Assembly (NCBI GenBank): GCA_964342525.1 | Contig: CAYFGQ010000057.1 | Span: 1-23,465 of the forward strand | Direction of reading: 5' to 3' | Source: G963676205 sp964342525 | GTDB taxonomy: Bacteria; Campylobacterota; Campylobacteria; Campylobacterales; Arcobacteraceae | Length of the DNA: 23,465 nt | Part shown: positions 7,214 through 15,244 of the stretch, piece by piece | Numbering within the stretch: position 1 is the stretch's first letter | Layout of the letters: every line of letters begins with the position of its first letter | Made by a program: the position numbers and the translations under genes | The notes under the pieces: generated by a model | What the model was told of the DNA's origin: nothing | What the model saw: only the letters and a program-made list of their open reading frames with translations | Database searches by the model: none

Positions 7214-7863
7214 TGATACATAAAAAAGGTTTATTATTTAAAAATAGGGATGATGCTGCTGAACAGTTAAAAGGGGTTCTTCCTATAGAGATGATGAAAC
7301 TTGAAGAGTGGACTGTAATAGCTACTTCATCAAACTCTGTTGGCTTAGCTATGAATATAGCTGAGGAGATTGGGGCAAAGCTTGATTTTATATATAGTAG
7401 TAAGGTTTTAGCACCAGAAAATAAAGAGTGTGAAGTAGCAATTGTAACAGAGATTGAAGAGATTGTTATTCATGAAGAACTGATTAAAGCCTTTGATATC
7501 GATTTAAAATATGTATATGCAAAGGCAAAAAAGAATTATGATAAGGATATTAAACCCTTTTTAAAAAAATATAAGGATAATAATAAACTTGGTAATTTAG
7601 AAGGGAAAAATGTATTATTGGTTGATGAGGGTTTAAATACTGGCCTTACTATGATGGCTTGTATTAAAACAGCTATAACCCTTGGTGCTAAATCTGTTTC
7701 AGTAGCAGTGCCAGTTATACCTGATCTAACGGTAAATGATATAGAGGCCATCGCTGATGATCTCTATTTTGTTTACCATCCATCTCATTTTATTGATATA
7801 GACTTTTATTATGATGAGTATGAAGAATTAAAAATTGACGAAATTAAGAAAATATATAAATAA
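7213..7863 (+). CDS. Predicted phosphoribosyltransferase (PRTase fold)
   Basis: This 216-residue cytoplasmic protein has the 13-residue PRPP-binding signature of type I phosphoribosyltransferases at residues 134-146 (VLLVDEGLNTGLT), with the acidic pair reduced to Asp-Glu. LGAKSVSVAVPVIP follows, as in the predicted PRTases of the COG1926 group. The N-terminal part (IATSSNSVGLAMNIAEEIGA, about 36-55) fits the first strand-loop-helix of the fold. A variable hood region of about 60 residues lies between. The base or acceptor is not evident, so salvage of a nucleobase is only a guess, though purD begins the same operon. Its ATG overlaps the lptD stop codon (TAATG), and it ends 8 bases before pnp. 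Confidence 0.82.
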   Translation: MIHKKGLLFKNRDDAAEQLKGVLPIEMMKLEEWTVIATSSNSVGLAMNIAEEIGAKLDFIYSSKVLAPENKECEVAIVTEIEEIVIHEELIKAFDIDLKYVYAKAKKNYDKDIKPFLKKYKDNNKLGNLEGKNVLLVDEGLNTGLTMMACIKTAITLGAKSVSVAVPVIPDLTVNDIEAIADDLYFVYHPSHFIDIDFYYDEYEELKIDEIKKIYK

Positions 7864-7871
7864 GGAAAAAT

Positions 7872-10049
7872 ATGTCTACAGTATGTGAATTTGAAGTAAA
7901 TAATCAAAAAGAGATTTTTGAGTTTGGAAAAGTTGCAAAGCAAGCAAATGGTTCAGTAATGTTAAGAGTAGGAAAGGCTGTTGTTTTAGCGACTGTAGTA
8001 TCAGAGTTTGATTCACCTGTAGATGAAGATTTTACTCCTTTAACTGTTCAATATGTTGAAAAAACATATGCTGCTGCTAAACTTGCTGGTGGATTTATAA
8101 AAAGGGAAGGTAAACCAAGTGATTTTGAAACACTTACTTCAAGAGTTATTGATAGAAGTTTAAGACCACTTTTCCCTAAAGGTTATAGATATCCTACAAC
8201 AGTTACAGTATTAGTATTTAGTGCAGATAAAGAAGTTGATATGCAAGTAATGGCACTAAATGCTGCATCTGCTGCACTTTATACATCAAATATCCCAGTT
8301 AAGAAATCAGTTTGTGGTGTTAGAATTGCTAAGATTGAAGATAAATTAGTTGTTAACCCAAGTACAAGTGAATTGGAAGATTCAACTTTAGATCTTTATG
8401 TAGCTGGTGCAAATTCAGAACTTCTTATGATTGAGATGAAATCTGTGGCATCTGAGGAGATGATTGAGGTTGATATTGAAGCGTTCTCAAAAGTGCATAG
8501 AATGAATGAGATGAGTGAAGATGATCTTGTGGATGCTATTGATCTAGCAAGTAAAGCTATCGCTGAGGCATCTACTACTTATGAGAGTGGTTTTGAATCA
8601 GTTTGTAAAGAACAAGAAGATGTTGAACTTATTACTACGACAATTGATGAGAAGATCATAAATCATGTAAGAGATAACTACTCATCAAACATTAAAGAAG
8701 CAATTATGCAACTTGCTAAGAGTGAAAGAAGTGTTGCTTTAAAAAATGTTACAAAAATTGTAATTGAAGATGAATACTCTAAAGAAAATGAACTAGTATT
8801 TGATGATGTTTATGAAGCTGTAAATATTGTAAAAAGAGAATTAGTTAGAAAATCAATTGTTGATGATAGAGTTAGAGCTGATGGAAGAGGTTTAAAAGAT
8901 GTTAGACCAATCTCAATTGAGACAAATATCTTACCATCTGCACATTCATCTTGTTTATTCACAAGAGGTGAAACACAAGCACTTGTAGTTGGAACATTAG
9001 CTGGTCCTAAAGATGGACAAATGTATGAGATGCTTACAGAAAAATCTACAAGAGTTGAAAACTTTATGGTTCATTATAACTTCCCTGGATTTAGTGTTGG
9101 TGAGGCTAAACCAATCTTAGGTGTTGGTAGGCGTGAACTTGGTCATGGTAACCTTGCTAAAAAAGCATTAGAGAGTTCAATTGATCTTGATTTTAGTGAG
9201 ACTGTTAGAATTGTATCTGAGATTTTAGAATCAAACGGATCATCATCTATGGCTACTGTTTGTGGTGGATCATTAGCTCTTAAAGCTGCAGGTGTACCTG
9301 TATCATCACTAATCGCTGGTGTAGCTATGGGTATGGTTGTAGAAGATGATAAATATGCAGTACTTACAGATATCATGGGTCTAGAAGATCATGATGGAGA
9401 TATGGACTTTAAAGTAGCTGGATCAAAAGATGGTATTACTGCACTTCAAATGGATATTAAACTTGGTGGAATTGAATTATCTGTATTAAAAGAAGCACTA
9501 CTTCAAGCAAAAGAAGGACGTGTTCATATTCTAGATATTATGGAAGAAGCAGCTGAGGAGATTGTTCCTAGTGAAGCTTTACCATTAATGGAGCAGTTTT
9601 TAATTGATCCAAAATCTGTAATGGCTGTAATTGGAAAAGCTGGTTCTGTTATCAAAGAGATTATTGAGAAGTTTGATGTATCAATTGATCTTGATAGGGA
9701 TACTGGTAATGTTAAAGTATCTGGTGAAAATAAACAAAATGTACTTGATGCAAAAGATCATATTAAAAACATCTCATCAAACGCAAATAAAAGAACAAAT
9801 AAACCAATAGATTTTACAAAAGTTTATAATGTGGAAGATGTTCTAAAAGGTAAAGTTGAAAGAATTGCTGACTTTGGTGCATTTATCTCTTTACCAAAAG
9901 GTGGTGAAGGTTTACTTCATATTTCTAAGATTTCTAAACAAAGAGTTAATAAAGTAAGTGATGTATTAAAAGAGTCTCAAGAGGTAGAAGTTAAGGTAAT
10001 TGGTGTAAAAAAAGACAGAATTGAATTATCAATGGCAGATTTAGGATAA
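7872..10049 (+). CDS. pnp: Polyribonucleotide nucleotidyltransferase (PNPase)
   Basis: PNPase degrades RNA from the 3' end with phosphate, giving nucleoside diphosphates, and can also add tails. It works as a trimer in the cytoplasm. The 725-residue protein shows two RNase PH-like cores: the first runs through GGFIKREGKPS and DRSLRPLFP, and the second through LFTRGETQALV, FMVHYNFPGFSVGEA and GRRELGHGNLA. An all-alpha linker lies between them. A KH domain follows (VIGKAGSVIKEIIEKF, about 588-603), then a C-terminal S1 domain (KGKVERIADFGAFISLPKGG, about 659-678). Both RNA-binding domains are intact. The start has AAGGA at 7862-7866. It is the last gene of the purD operon. No intrinsic terminator is visible in the 55 bases before cheY, so some transcription may continue into the chemotaxis genes. 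Confidence 0.97.
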   Translation: MSTVCEFEVNNQKEIFEFGKVAKQANGSVMLRVGKAVVLATVVSEFDSPVDEDFTPLTVQYVEKTYAAAKLAGGFIKREGKPSDFETLTSRVIDRSLRPLFPKGYRYPTTVTVLVFSADKEVDMQVMALNAASAALYTSNIPVKKSVCGVRIAKIEDKLVVNPSTSELEDSTLDLYVAGANSELLMIEMKSVASEEMIEVDIEAFSKVHRMNEMSEDDLVDAIDLASKAIAEASTTYESGFESVCKEQEDVELITTTIDEKIINHVRDNYSSNIKEAIMQLAKSERSVALKNVTKIVIEDEYSKENELVFDDVYEAVNIVKRELVRKSIVDDRVRADGRGLKDVRPISIETNILPSAHSSCLFTRGETQALVVGTLAGPKDGQMYEMLTEKSTRVENFMVHYNFPGFSVGEAKPILGVGRRELGHGNLAKKALESSIDLDFSETVRIVSEILESNGSSSMATVCGGSLALKAAGVPVSSLIAGVAMGMVVEDDKYAVLTDIMGLEDHDGDMDFKVAGSKDGITALQMDIKLGGIELSVLKEALLQAKEGRVHILDIMEEAAEEIVPSEALPLMEQFLIDPKSVMAVIGKAGSVIKEIIEKFDVSIDLDRDTGNVKVSGENKQNVLDAKDHIKNISSNANKRTNKPIDFTKVYNVEDVLKGKVERIADFGAFISLPKGGEGLLHISKISKQRVNKVSDVLKESQEVEVKVIGVKKDRIELSMADLG

Positions 10050-10069
10050 TTTAAAATTATTTTTTGTAA

Positions 10070-10075
10070 GATAAT
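10070..10075 (+). promoter_or_regulatory. Possible -10 element ahead of cheY
   Basis: GATAAT lies in a very AT-rich 55-base gap between pnp and cheY and could serve as the -10 of a promoter for the chemotaxis genes. No clear -35 is seen, and other AT hexamers nearby would fit almost as well. Confidence 0.3.
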
Positions 10076-10104
10076 AGTAAATATTTATATATATAGGAAT
10101 TAAG

Positions 10105-10473
10105 ATGGCAAAGCTTTTAATAGTTGATGATTCAACGATGCTAAGAGATATGTTGAATTATGCTTTAAATGAAGGTGGATATAACGACGTAACTGAAGGT
10201 GTAGATGGTGTAGATGGTTTAGAAAAAGCCAAAGCAAACTCATTTGATTTAATAATCACTGATGTAAATATGCCTAATATGGATGGTTTAACACTTATTG
10301 CAGAACTTAGAAAATTACCACAATATGCTTCAAAGCCTATTTTAGTTTTAACAACTGAAAGAAGTGATGAGATGAAAGCAAAAGGTAAAGCTGCAGGTGC
10401 TACTGGTTGGATTGTAAAACCATTTGTACCAGATCAATTACTAAAAGCTGTAAATATTGTACTTAGCAGATAG
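10105..10473 (+). CDS. cheY: Chemotaxis response regulator CheY
   Basis: This single-domain receiver of 122 residues carries the phosphoryl signal from CheA to the flagellar motor. All receiver residues are present: acidic pair Asp8-Asp9 (IVDDS), phosphoacceptor Asp53 (IITDVNMPNMDG), switch Thr83 or Thr84 (VLTTERS) and Lys105 in VKPF. The position equivalent to E. coli Tyr106 is Trp102 (GWIVKPF), a common substitution in this type. No DNA-binding or output domain follows. It is 34 bases upstream of cheA, which supports a role as its direct target. A GGAA motif at 10096-10099 precedes the ATG. With CheZ absent from the window, dephosphorylation must rely on another gene or on autohydrolysis. 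Confidence 0.93.
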   Translation: MAKLLIVDDSTMLRDMLNYALNEGGYNDVTEGVDGVDGLEKAKANSFDLIITDVNMPNMDGLTLIAELRKLPQYASKPILVLTTERSDEMKAKGKAAGATGWIVKPFVPDQLLKAVNIVLSR

Positions 10474-10507
10474 ATAGTAGAAAAAGCAAAATTATAAAGG
10501 AATAACC

Positions 10508-12604
10508 ATGGCTGGTTTTGATATATCACAATATAGAGAAATGTTTTTAGAAGAGGCTGAGGAGCTTTTTGAATCGGCTGATAACGTACTACTTGAAGCA
10601 GAGAGAAATGGTACATTAACAGATGATGAGATGGGACAACTGTTCCGTGATGTTCACACACTTAAAGGTAGTGGTGCATCGGTTGAATTAACTTATTTTG
10701 CTGAGTTTACCCATACAGTAGAAAATATGATGGATAAGCTGAGAAATCATGAGATTGAATTCATCCCAGAGATGGCTGGAACACTGATCGATGGTTTAGA
10801 TGTTATGAAAGAGATCTTAGAACTTGAAGCTGATGAAGCTTTAGAAAGAGATCAATTTACTGAGATGACAACTGAACTATTAGAGATCATGAAGGGCTAT
10901 ATCTCAGGTGAAGGTGCTCCAACAGATGCACCAGCACCAGCTCCTGTACAAGAGGAAGCACCAGTTGAAACACCATCAACTGATGACAATGATAATATTG
11001 GTTTCTTTGATAATGAATTAGAGAGCCAAAAATCAAATACAAATAAACCATATGGTTTCTTTGCAGATGATGATAAAGAATCTGATTCTTATGGATTCTT
11101 TGATGATGAAATGAATGAAGCAAGTAAAAATGCTCCAGAACCAGAAATGAAATCTGATGATAGTGAAGATTTTGGTTTCTTTGATGATATGCCAGAATTA
11201 AACTCAGATTCAAAAATTGAGCCACAAACAACGTCAACTCCTATAAAAGAAGAAACACCTGAAGCAGTTGCTGAAACACCAGCAGCAGAAGCTAAACCAG
11301 CAGCGGCAGCGCCTGTAGCTAAACCAGCAGCAGCTAAAAAGTCAACGGCTAGAAAAGCAGGTGGAGAGAAAAAAGCAGCGGCAACAAATAATATTAGAGT
11401 AAATCTTGACAAAATTGATAATCTTATGAATAGTGTTGGGGATCTAGTAATTACAAATGCGATGCTTACTCAGTTTGCTACAACTATTAGTGAGGCAAAA
11501 ACAAGAACAGCAGTATTAGAAAGACTAGATCTTCTTGAAAGACACATTAGAGAGATGCAAGATTCTATTATGAGTATCAGAATGGTACCTATGGAATCTA
11601 TCTACTCTAAATTCCCTAAAGTTGTTAGGGATATCTCTAAAAAACTTGGTAAGAAAATTGAATTTAAACATGATGGGGATAGCGTTGAGATTGATAAGGC
11701 TATGATTGAAGGTCTTACAGATCCATTAATGCATATTATTAGAAATTCACTTGATCATGGTCTTGAAACACCTGAAGAGAGAAAAGCAGCTGGTAAAAAT
11801 GAGCTTGGTACAATCTCTATTAGTGCGGAGCAAGCAAATGGTCAAATGATCATTACAATTGCAGATGATGGTAGAGGAATCAATGTAGAAAAAGTTGCTC
11901 AAAAATCATTAACAAATGGTCAGATTGATGAAGTTCAATTGGCTCAAATGAGTGATAATGATAAAGCAATGTTAATCTTTGGAGCAGGTGTAAGTACAGC
12001 TGATCAAATTACTGATATCTCTGGTAGAGGTGTTGGTATGGACGTTGTAAAAACAAATATCAATAAACTTGGTGGTATCATTAAACTTGATACAGAGCTA
12101 GGTGTTGGTACAACAATTACAATCATGCTTCCTCTTACTCTTGCAATCCTTGATGGCCTAGATATTGCTGTAGGTGAGATGAAATATATCTTACCACTAA
12201 GTGCAATTGTTGAGTCTTTACAACCAACAACAGAGATGATTAAGAGAATTGGTGATGGTACTCAAGATCTATTAATGCTTAGAGAAGAGTTTATCCCAGT
12301 TGTAAGACTTCATAAATTATTTGGAATTGAGTCAAAACACAATGAGCTTGAAGATGGTATGTTAATTGTTGTTCAATCTGGTAATATGAAAATAGCGCTA
12401 TTTATTGATGAGTTCTTACATCAACATCAAGTGGTTGTAAAACCTCTAGATAAAAACTTTAGAAGTGTAGAAGGGATTGGTGCTGCTACTGTTAGGGGTG
12501 ATGGTAGTATTGGTCTGATTCTAGATGTGTTAGGAATCATTGATGCACAAAAAAGTATAGATGCATCAAATTATGATTCTGGTAAAAGCAAAAAAGCATC
12601 CTAA
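10508..12604 (+). CDS. cheA: Chemotaxis histidine kinase CheA with an unusual acidic repeat linker
   Basis: CheA autophosphorylates in response to receptors and passes the phosphate to CheY and CheB. The domains of the 698-residue protein in order: Hpt/P1 (about 1-130) with phosphorylation site His50 in VHTLKGSG; a low-complexity linker (about 134-293); the P3 dimerisation helices (about 295-365); the P4 kinase domain with N-box HIIRNSLDHG (409-418), GRGINVEKV, FGAGVST and SGRGVGMDVV; and the CheW-like P5 domain up to about 685. No receiver domain is fused, unlike the CheAY of Helicobacter. The linker holds four GFF-acidic motifs followed by an Ala/Pro/Lys-rich stretch and shows no recognisable P2 domain. 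AAGG at 10496-10499 precedes the ATG. cheR begins 17 bases after its stop. Confidence 0.95.
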   Translation: MAGFDISQYREMFLEEAEELFESADNVLLEAERNGTLTDDEMGQLFRDVHTLKGSGASVELTYFAEFTHTVENMMDKLRNHEIEFIPEMAGTLIDGLDVMKEILELEADEALERDQFTEMTTELLEIMKGYISGEGAPTDAPAPAPVQEEAPVETPSTDDNDNIGFFDNELESQKSNTNKPYGFFADDDKESDSYGFFDDEMNEASKNAPEPEMKSDDSEDFGFFDDMPELNSDSKIEPQTTSTPIKEETPEAVAETPAAEAKPAAAAPVAKPAAAKKSTARKAGGEKKAAATNNIRVNLDKIDNLMNSVGDLVITNAMLTQFATTISEAKTRTAVLERLDLLERHIREMQDSIMSIRMVPMESIYSKFPKVVRDISKKLGKKIEFKHDGDSVEIDKAMIEGLTDPLMHIIRNSLDHGLETPEERKAAGKNELGTISISAEQANGQMIITIADDGRGINVEKVAQKSLTNGQIDEVQLAQMSDNDKAMLIFGAGVSTADQITDISGRGVGMDVVKTNINKLGGIIKLDTELGVGTTITIMLPLTLAILDGLDIAVGEMKYILPLSAIVESLQPTTEMIKRIGDGTQDLLMLREEFIPVVRLHKLFGIESKHNELEDGMLIVVQSGNMKIALFIDEFLHQHQVVVKPLDKNFRSVEGIGAATVRGDGSIGLILDVLGIIDAQKSIDASNYDSGKSKKAS
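11000..11182 (+). repeat. Four GFF-acidic short motifs in the CheA linker
   Basis: Within CheA residues 165-225 the core GFF followed by acidic residues occurs four times: GFFDNE (165), YGFFADDD (182), YGFFDDE (195) and FGFFDDMP (222). They are separated by 11-25 unrelated Ser/Asn/Glu/Lys-rich residues. The cores stay nearly constant while the spacers have drifted, as expected for short linear docking motifs in a disordered linker. This is where a P2 domain, which docks CheY and CheB, would normally sit. Confidence 0.75.
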
Positions 12605-12620
12605 TATATAAGAAGGATAT

Positions 12621-13463
12621 ATGAAGGATACTTTACATATACATGATAAAGTAAAATCCATACTTTATTCTCTGACAGGGATCACTCTGACAGAGAATAA
12701 AGATATAATGATCAGCAATAGACTTCAAAAGCTTAAGAGGGATACTAGATTTCCAGGGGATATAGATGAGCTTCTTGAAGAGATCAGCAATGGAAAATTT
12801 ACTACAGAATTTATAAACTCATTTACTACAAACAAAACCCATTTTTTTCGTGAAGAGTTTCATTTCACAGATCTAAGAGACAGAGTATTAAGCGAGTTTA
12901 AAAATAATTCACAGGCAATTAAGATGTGGTGTAGTGCCTCATCAACAGGGGAAGAGCCATACTCTATGGCAATGACAGTTAAAGAAGCAAATAGACAATA
13001 TGGAGCTAATATTAGGGCTTCAATTGTAGCAACTGATATTGACACAAATGTATTACAAAATGCAGCAAATGGAATATATAGATTTTCAAAAAGCTCAAAA
13101 GAGTTTCCTGATTGGATTAAACCTCAAAACTATTTTAAAAGAAGAGTTCAAAAAGGTTTAGCATCAGAAGAGATTTTAATAAAAGCAAATGATGATTTAA
13201 AATCTATGATCACATTCGCTGAAAATAATTTAAATAATGAAAAATATCCATATGGTGATAATGAATTTGATGTAATATTTTGTAGAAATGTTTTGATCTA
13301 TTTTTCATCTGAGGATCAAAATAAAATATTAAAAAAGCTTTTTAGACATTTAAAAATAGGCGGAACTCTTTATTTAGGTCACTCTGAATCTCCTCAGGAT
13401 CTTATAAATTATACACATAGAGTTGGGCAGAATATTTTTGTTAAACATAAGGAAATCTTTTGA
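12621..13463 (+). CDS. cheR: Chemotaxis protein methyltransferase CheR
   Basis: CheR methylates glutamates of chemoreceptors using S-adenosylmethionine, which raises kinase activity and sets adaptation. The 280-residue protein has the N-terminal helical domain with the conserved TNKTHFFRE (70-78). The methyltransferase core has the SAM loop WCSASSTGEEPYS (103-115), ATDID (137-141) for the ribose contact, FDVIFCRNVLIYF (216-228) and the late motif YLGHSES (251-257). The length fits the single-domain family, with no TPR tail. An AAGGA motif lies just before the ATG. The stop codon overlaps the TTG start of cheD (TTGA), implying coupled translation. A perfect 12-base inverted repeat lies about 42 bases inside the gene. 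Confidence 0.95.
   Translation: MKDTLHIHDKVKSILYSLTGITLTENKDIMISNRLQKLKRDTRFPGDIDELLEEISNGKFTTEFINSFTTNKTHFFREEFHFTDLRDRVLSEFKNNSQAIKMWCSASSTGEEPYSMAMTVKEANRQYGANIRASIVATDIDTNVLQNAANGIYRFSKSSKEFPDWIKPQNYFKRRVQKGLASEEILIKANDDLKSMITFAENNLNNEKYPYGDNEFDVIFCRNVLIYFSSEDQNKILKKLFRHLKIGGTLYLGHSESPQDLINYTHRVGQNIFVKHKEIF
12663..12702 (+). repeat. Perfect inverted repeat inside the 5' end of cheR
   Basis: CTTTATTCTCTG (12663-12674) is the exact reverse complement of CAGAGAATAAAG (12691-12702), with 16 bases between. Three further pairs (CAG 12676-12678 with CTG 12687-12689) can stack after an A-A mismatch. The same interval holds TCTGACAG twice as a direct repeat (12671-12678, 12686-12693). It lies at codons 15-28 of cheR, so in the transcript it would be a long stem just past the ribosome start site. 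Confidence 0.7.
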
Positions 13464-14137
13464 TTACCATTGGGCATAAAGATGGAAGTATTGAAAAAGC
13501 TTCCAATAGTAGATTTACTCAACAAATAAAGGGGATGTACGCTCACACTGTAATTGGTGGTGAGTTTGCAGTTGGAGCAGATAGTGAGGGGATAGCATTT
13601 AAAACCTTACTTGGATCATGTGTTGCTATTATGTTTTATGATAAGGTTCTCAAGATCAAAGGTATGAATCACTTCTTACTTCCAAGTTCATCAAGTAGTA
13701 ACGATGATATGAAATATGGACTATTCTCAGTGGAATCAATGCTCAATGAAATGTATAAACTTGGATGTAAAAAAGAGAATATGCAAGTTAAAATATCTGG
13801 TGGAGCAGATATTATGCAACTTGGTACTATGGGGAATAGTATTGGACATAGAAATGTTGAGTTTGCAAAAGATTTCTGTGCCTCAGAGGGATTTTCAATT
13901 ATCTCTGAGCATTGTAGGGGAGAACATGGTAGATTGATCCTTATGGGTGAGAATTTTCAGACATTTATCAAAGTTACTCAGAAATCTGATACTGATAATA
14001 AAATTGCTCAAGAAGAGCGTGCACTTCAAACAGAGATTGCGAAAGCACCAGTTATCAAAGAATATGTTGGTGGTGTGGATCTATTTGGTGATGATACACC
14101 AGCAGCAGAACCACAAATGGAAATTGATCTATTCTAA
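13460..14137 (+). CDS. cheD: Chemoreceptor glutamine deamidase CheD
   Basis: CheD deamidates glutamines in chemoreceptors to glutamates, making methylation sites, and in some bacteria binds CheC. The family core spans about residues 35-175: catalytic Cys54 in LLGSCVAIMFYD, catalytic His71 in GMNHFLLP, then KISGGADIM, IGHRNVEFAKDF and the late GRLILM. At 225 residues it is longer than typical members (about 160), with some 30 extra N-terminal residues and a tail of about 50. The tail holds VDLFGDD (206-212) and ends in EIDLF (221-225). The start is TTG at 13460, overlapping the cheR stop (TTGA), with AAGGA at 13449-13453. No CheC or CheX gene is present in the window. Confidence 0.92.
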   Translation: MITIGHKDGSIEKASNSRFTQQIKGMYAHTVIGGEFAVGADSEGIAFKTLLGSCVAIMFYDKVLKIKGMNHFLLPSSSSSNDDMKYGLFSVESMLNEMYKLGCKKENMQVKISGGADIMQLGTMGNSIGHRNVEFAKDFCASEGFSIISEHCRGEHGRLILMGENFQTFIKVTQKSDTDNKIAQEERALQTEIAKAPVIKEYVGGVDLFGDDTPAAEPQMEIDLF

Positions 14138-14152
14138 TATAAGGAGAAAAAT

Positions 14153-15244
14153 GTGTATACGGTTTTAGTGATTGATGATTCTCCTTCTATGAGAAGAGTT
14201 ATAAAAGATATGATCAACTCTATTGATGAATTTGAAGTTATCTCTGATGCAATGGATGCTTATGATGCTAGGGAGAAAATCAAAAAGTTTGAACCTGATT
14301 TAGTAACTATTGATATAAATATGCCAAAAATGGATGGAGTTACATTTCTTAGAAATCTTATGAGACTACACCCAATGCCTGCAGTTGTTATTTCAGGTGA
14401 GGGTGTAAGGGGTAATGATATCTTTGATGATGGTGCAGTTGGATTTATCCCTAAGCCTGAAACTGGTGAATCTATGAGTTCTTTTTCTGATAGAATAAAA
14501 GATACTCTTTTAAATTTAACATTCCTTTTAAAAAGATATACTCTAAAAAAACCAAAACCACCAGTAGAAGTGAAAACTAAAAAATTTCATGGTTTATTGG
14601 AAAATGGTGTGGAGAGAAAAATTCATCCTGATGAAGTATTGGTAAAAAAACCAGCTCTTATGCCTGGATCAAAGGTGATAGGTATAGGTTCATCAACTGG
14701 TGGAGTTGAATCACTTATAAAAGTGTTTAGAAACTTACCATCTGGATTACCTCCAATCATCATATCTCAACATATACCTTATGGTTTTTCAAATTCCTTT
14801 GCGAATAGATTAAATGCAAGTAGTGATGTAACTGTAAGTGAAGCAAAAAATGGTGATGTTTTAGAGAGATCACATGCTTATTTAGCACCAGGTAATATGC
14901 ACCTTACCATAGAAAAGTCTGGTGGAGATTATAAAATCAGACTTGTGGATGAAGTAAAAGTAAGTCGTCATAAACCAAGTGTAGATATGATGTTTAGATC
15001 ATTAAATAATACTGTTGGTGGTGGTGCTATGGCTGTGATGATGACAGGTATGGGTGATGATGGTTCAATCGGTATGAAAGAACTTCACACAAATGGAGCA
15101 TACACAGTAGCACAAAATGAAGAAAGCTGTGTAGTATTTGGTATGCCTGCAAAAGCTATAGAGGCTGGAGCTGTAAAAGATGTAATCCACTTAGATGAAA
15201 TAGCACAGTATATCACAGAATTTTCCCGCGGAAAGAGAAAATAA
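14153..15244 (+). CDS. cheB: Chemotaxis methylesterase/glutamine amidase CheB
   Basis: CheB removes receptor methyl groups when phosphorylated by CheA. The 363-residue protein has a receiver domain (1-125) with Asp8-Asp9, phosphoacceptor Asp54 (VTIDINMPKMDG) and Lys101 (FIPKP). A charged linker follows, then the methylesterase domain from about 170. The catalytic triad is visible as Ser181 (GSSTGG), His207 (ISQHI) and Asp303 (MTGMGDDGSIG). LAPGNMHL and SVDMMFRSL are also typical. The start must be GTG at 14153: the ATG two bases earlier is in another frame and reaches a stop after five codons. The GGAG at 14143-14146 has better spacing to GTG. The stop overlaps the apparent ATA start of the next gene. 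Confidence 0.94.
   Translation: MYTVLVIDDSPSMRRVIKDMINSIDEFEVISDAMDAYDAREKIKKFEPDLVTIDINMPKMDGVTFLRNLMRLHPMPAVVISGEGVRGNDIFDDGAVGFIPKPETGESMSSFSDRIKDTLLNLTFLLKRYTLKKPKPPVEVKTKKFHGLLENGVERKIHPDEVLVKKPALMPGSKVIGIGSSTGGVESLIKVFRNLPSGLPPIIISQHIPYGFSNSFANRLNASSDVTVSEAKNGDVLERSHAYLAPGNMHLTIEKSGGDYKIRLVDEVKVSRHKPSVDMMFRSLNNTVGGGAMAVMMTGMGDDGSIGMKELHTNGAYTVAQNEESCVVFGMPAKAIEAGAVKDVIHLDEIAQYITEFSRGKRK

Noticed and set aside
10887..11412. Two minus-strand ORFs opposite the cheA linker
   Set aside because: They arise because the repetitive GAT/GAA/GCA-rich linker has few stops on the other strand. Their translations are low-complexity, and the plus-strand frame is clearly CheA.
13716..14168. Alternative-frame ORFs within cheD and into cheB
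   Set aside because: They overlap the well-supported CheD frame and have no family features. One simply reads through the ATG in front of the cheB GTG.
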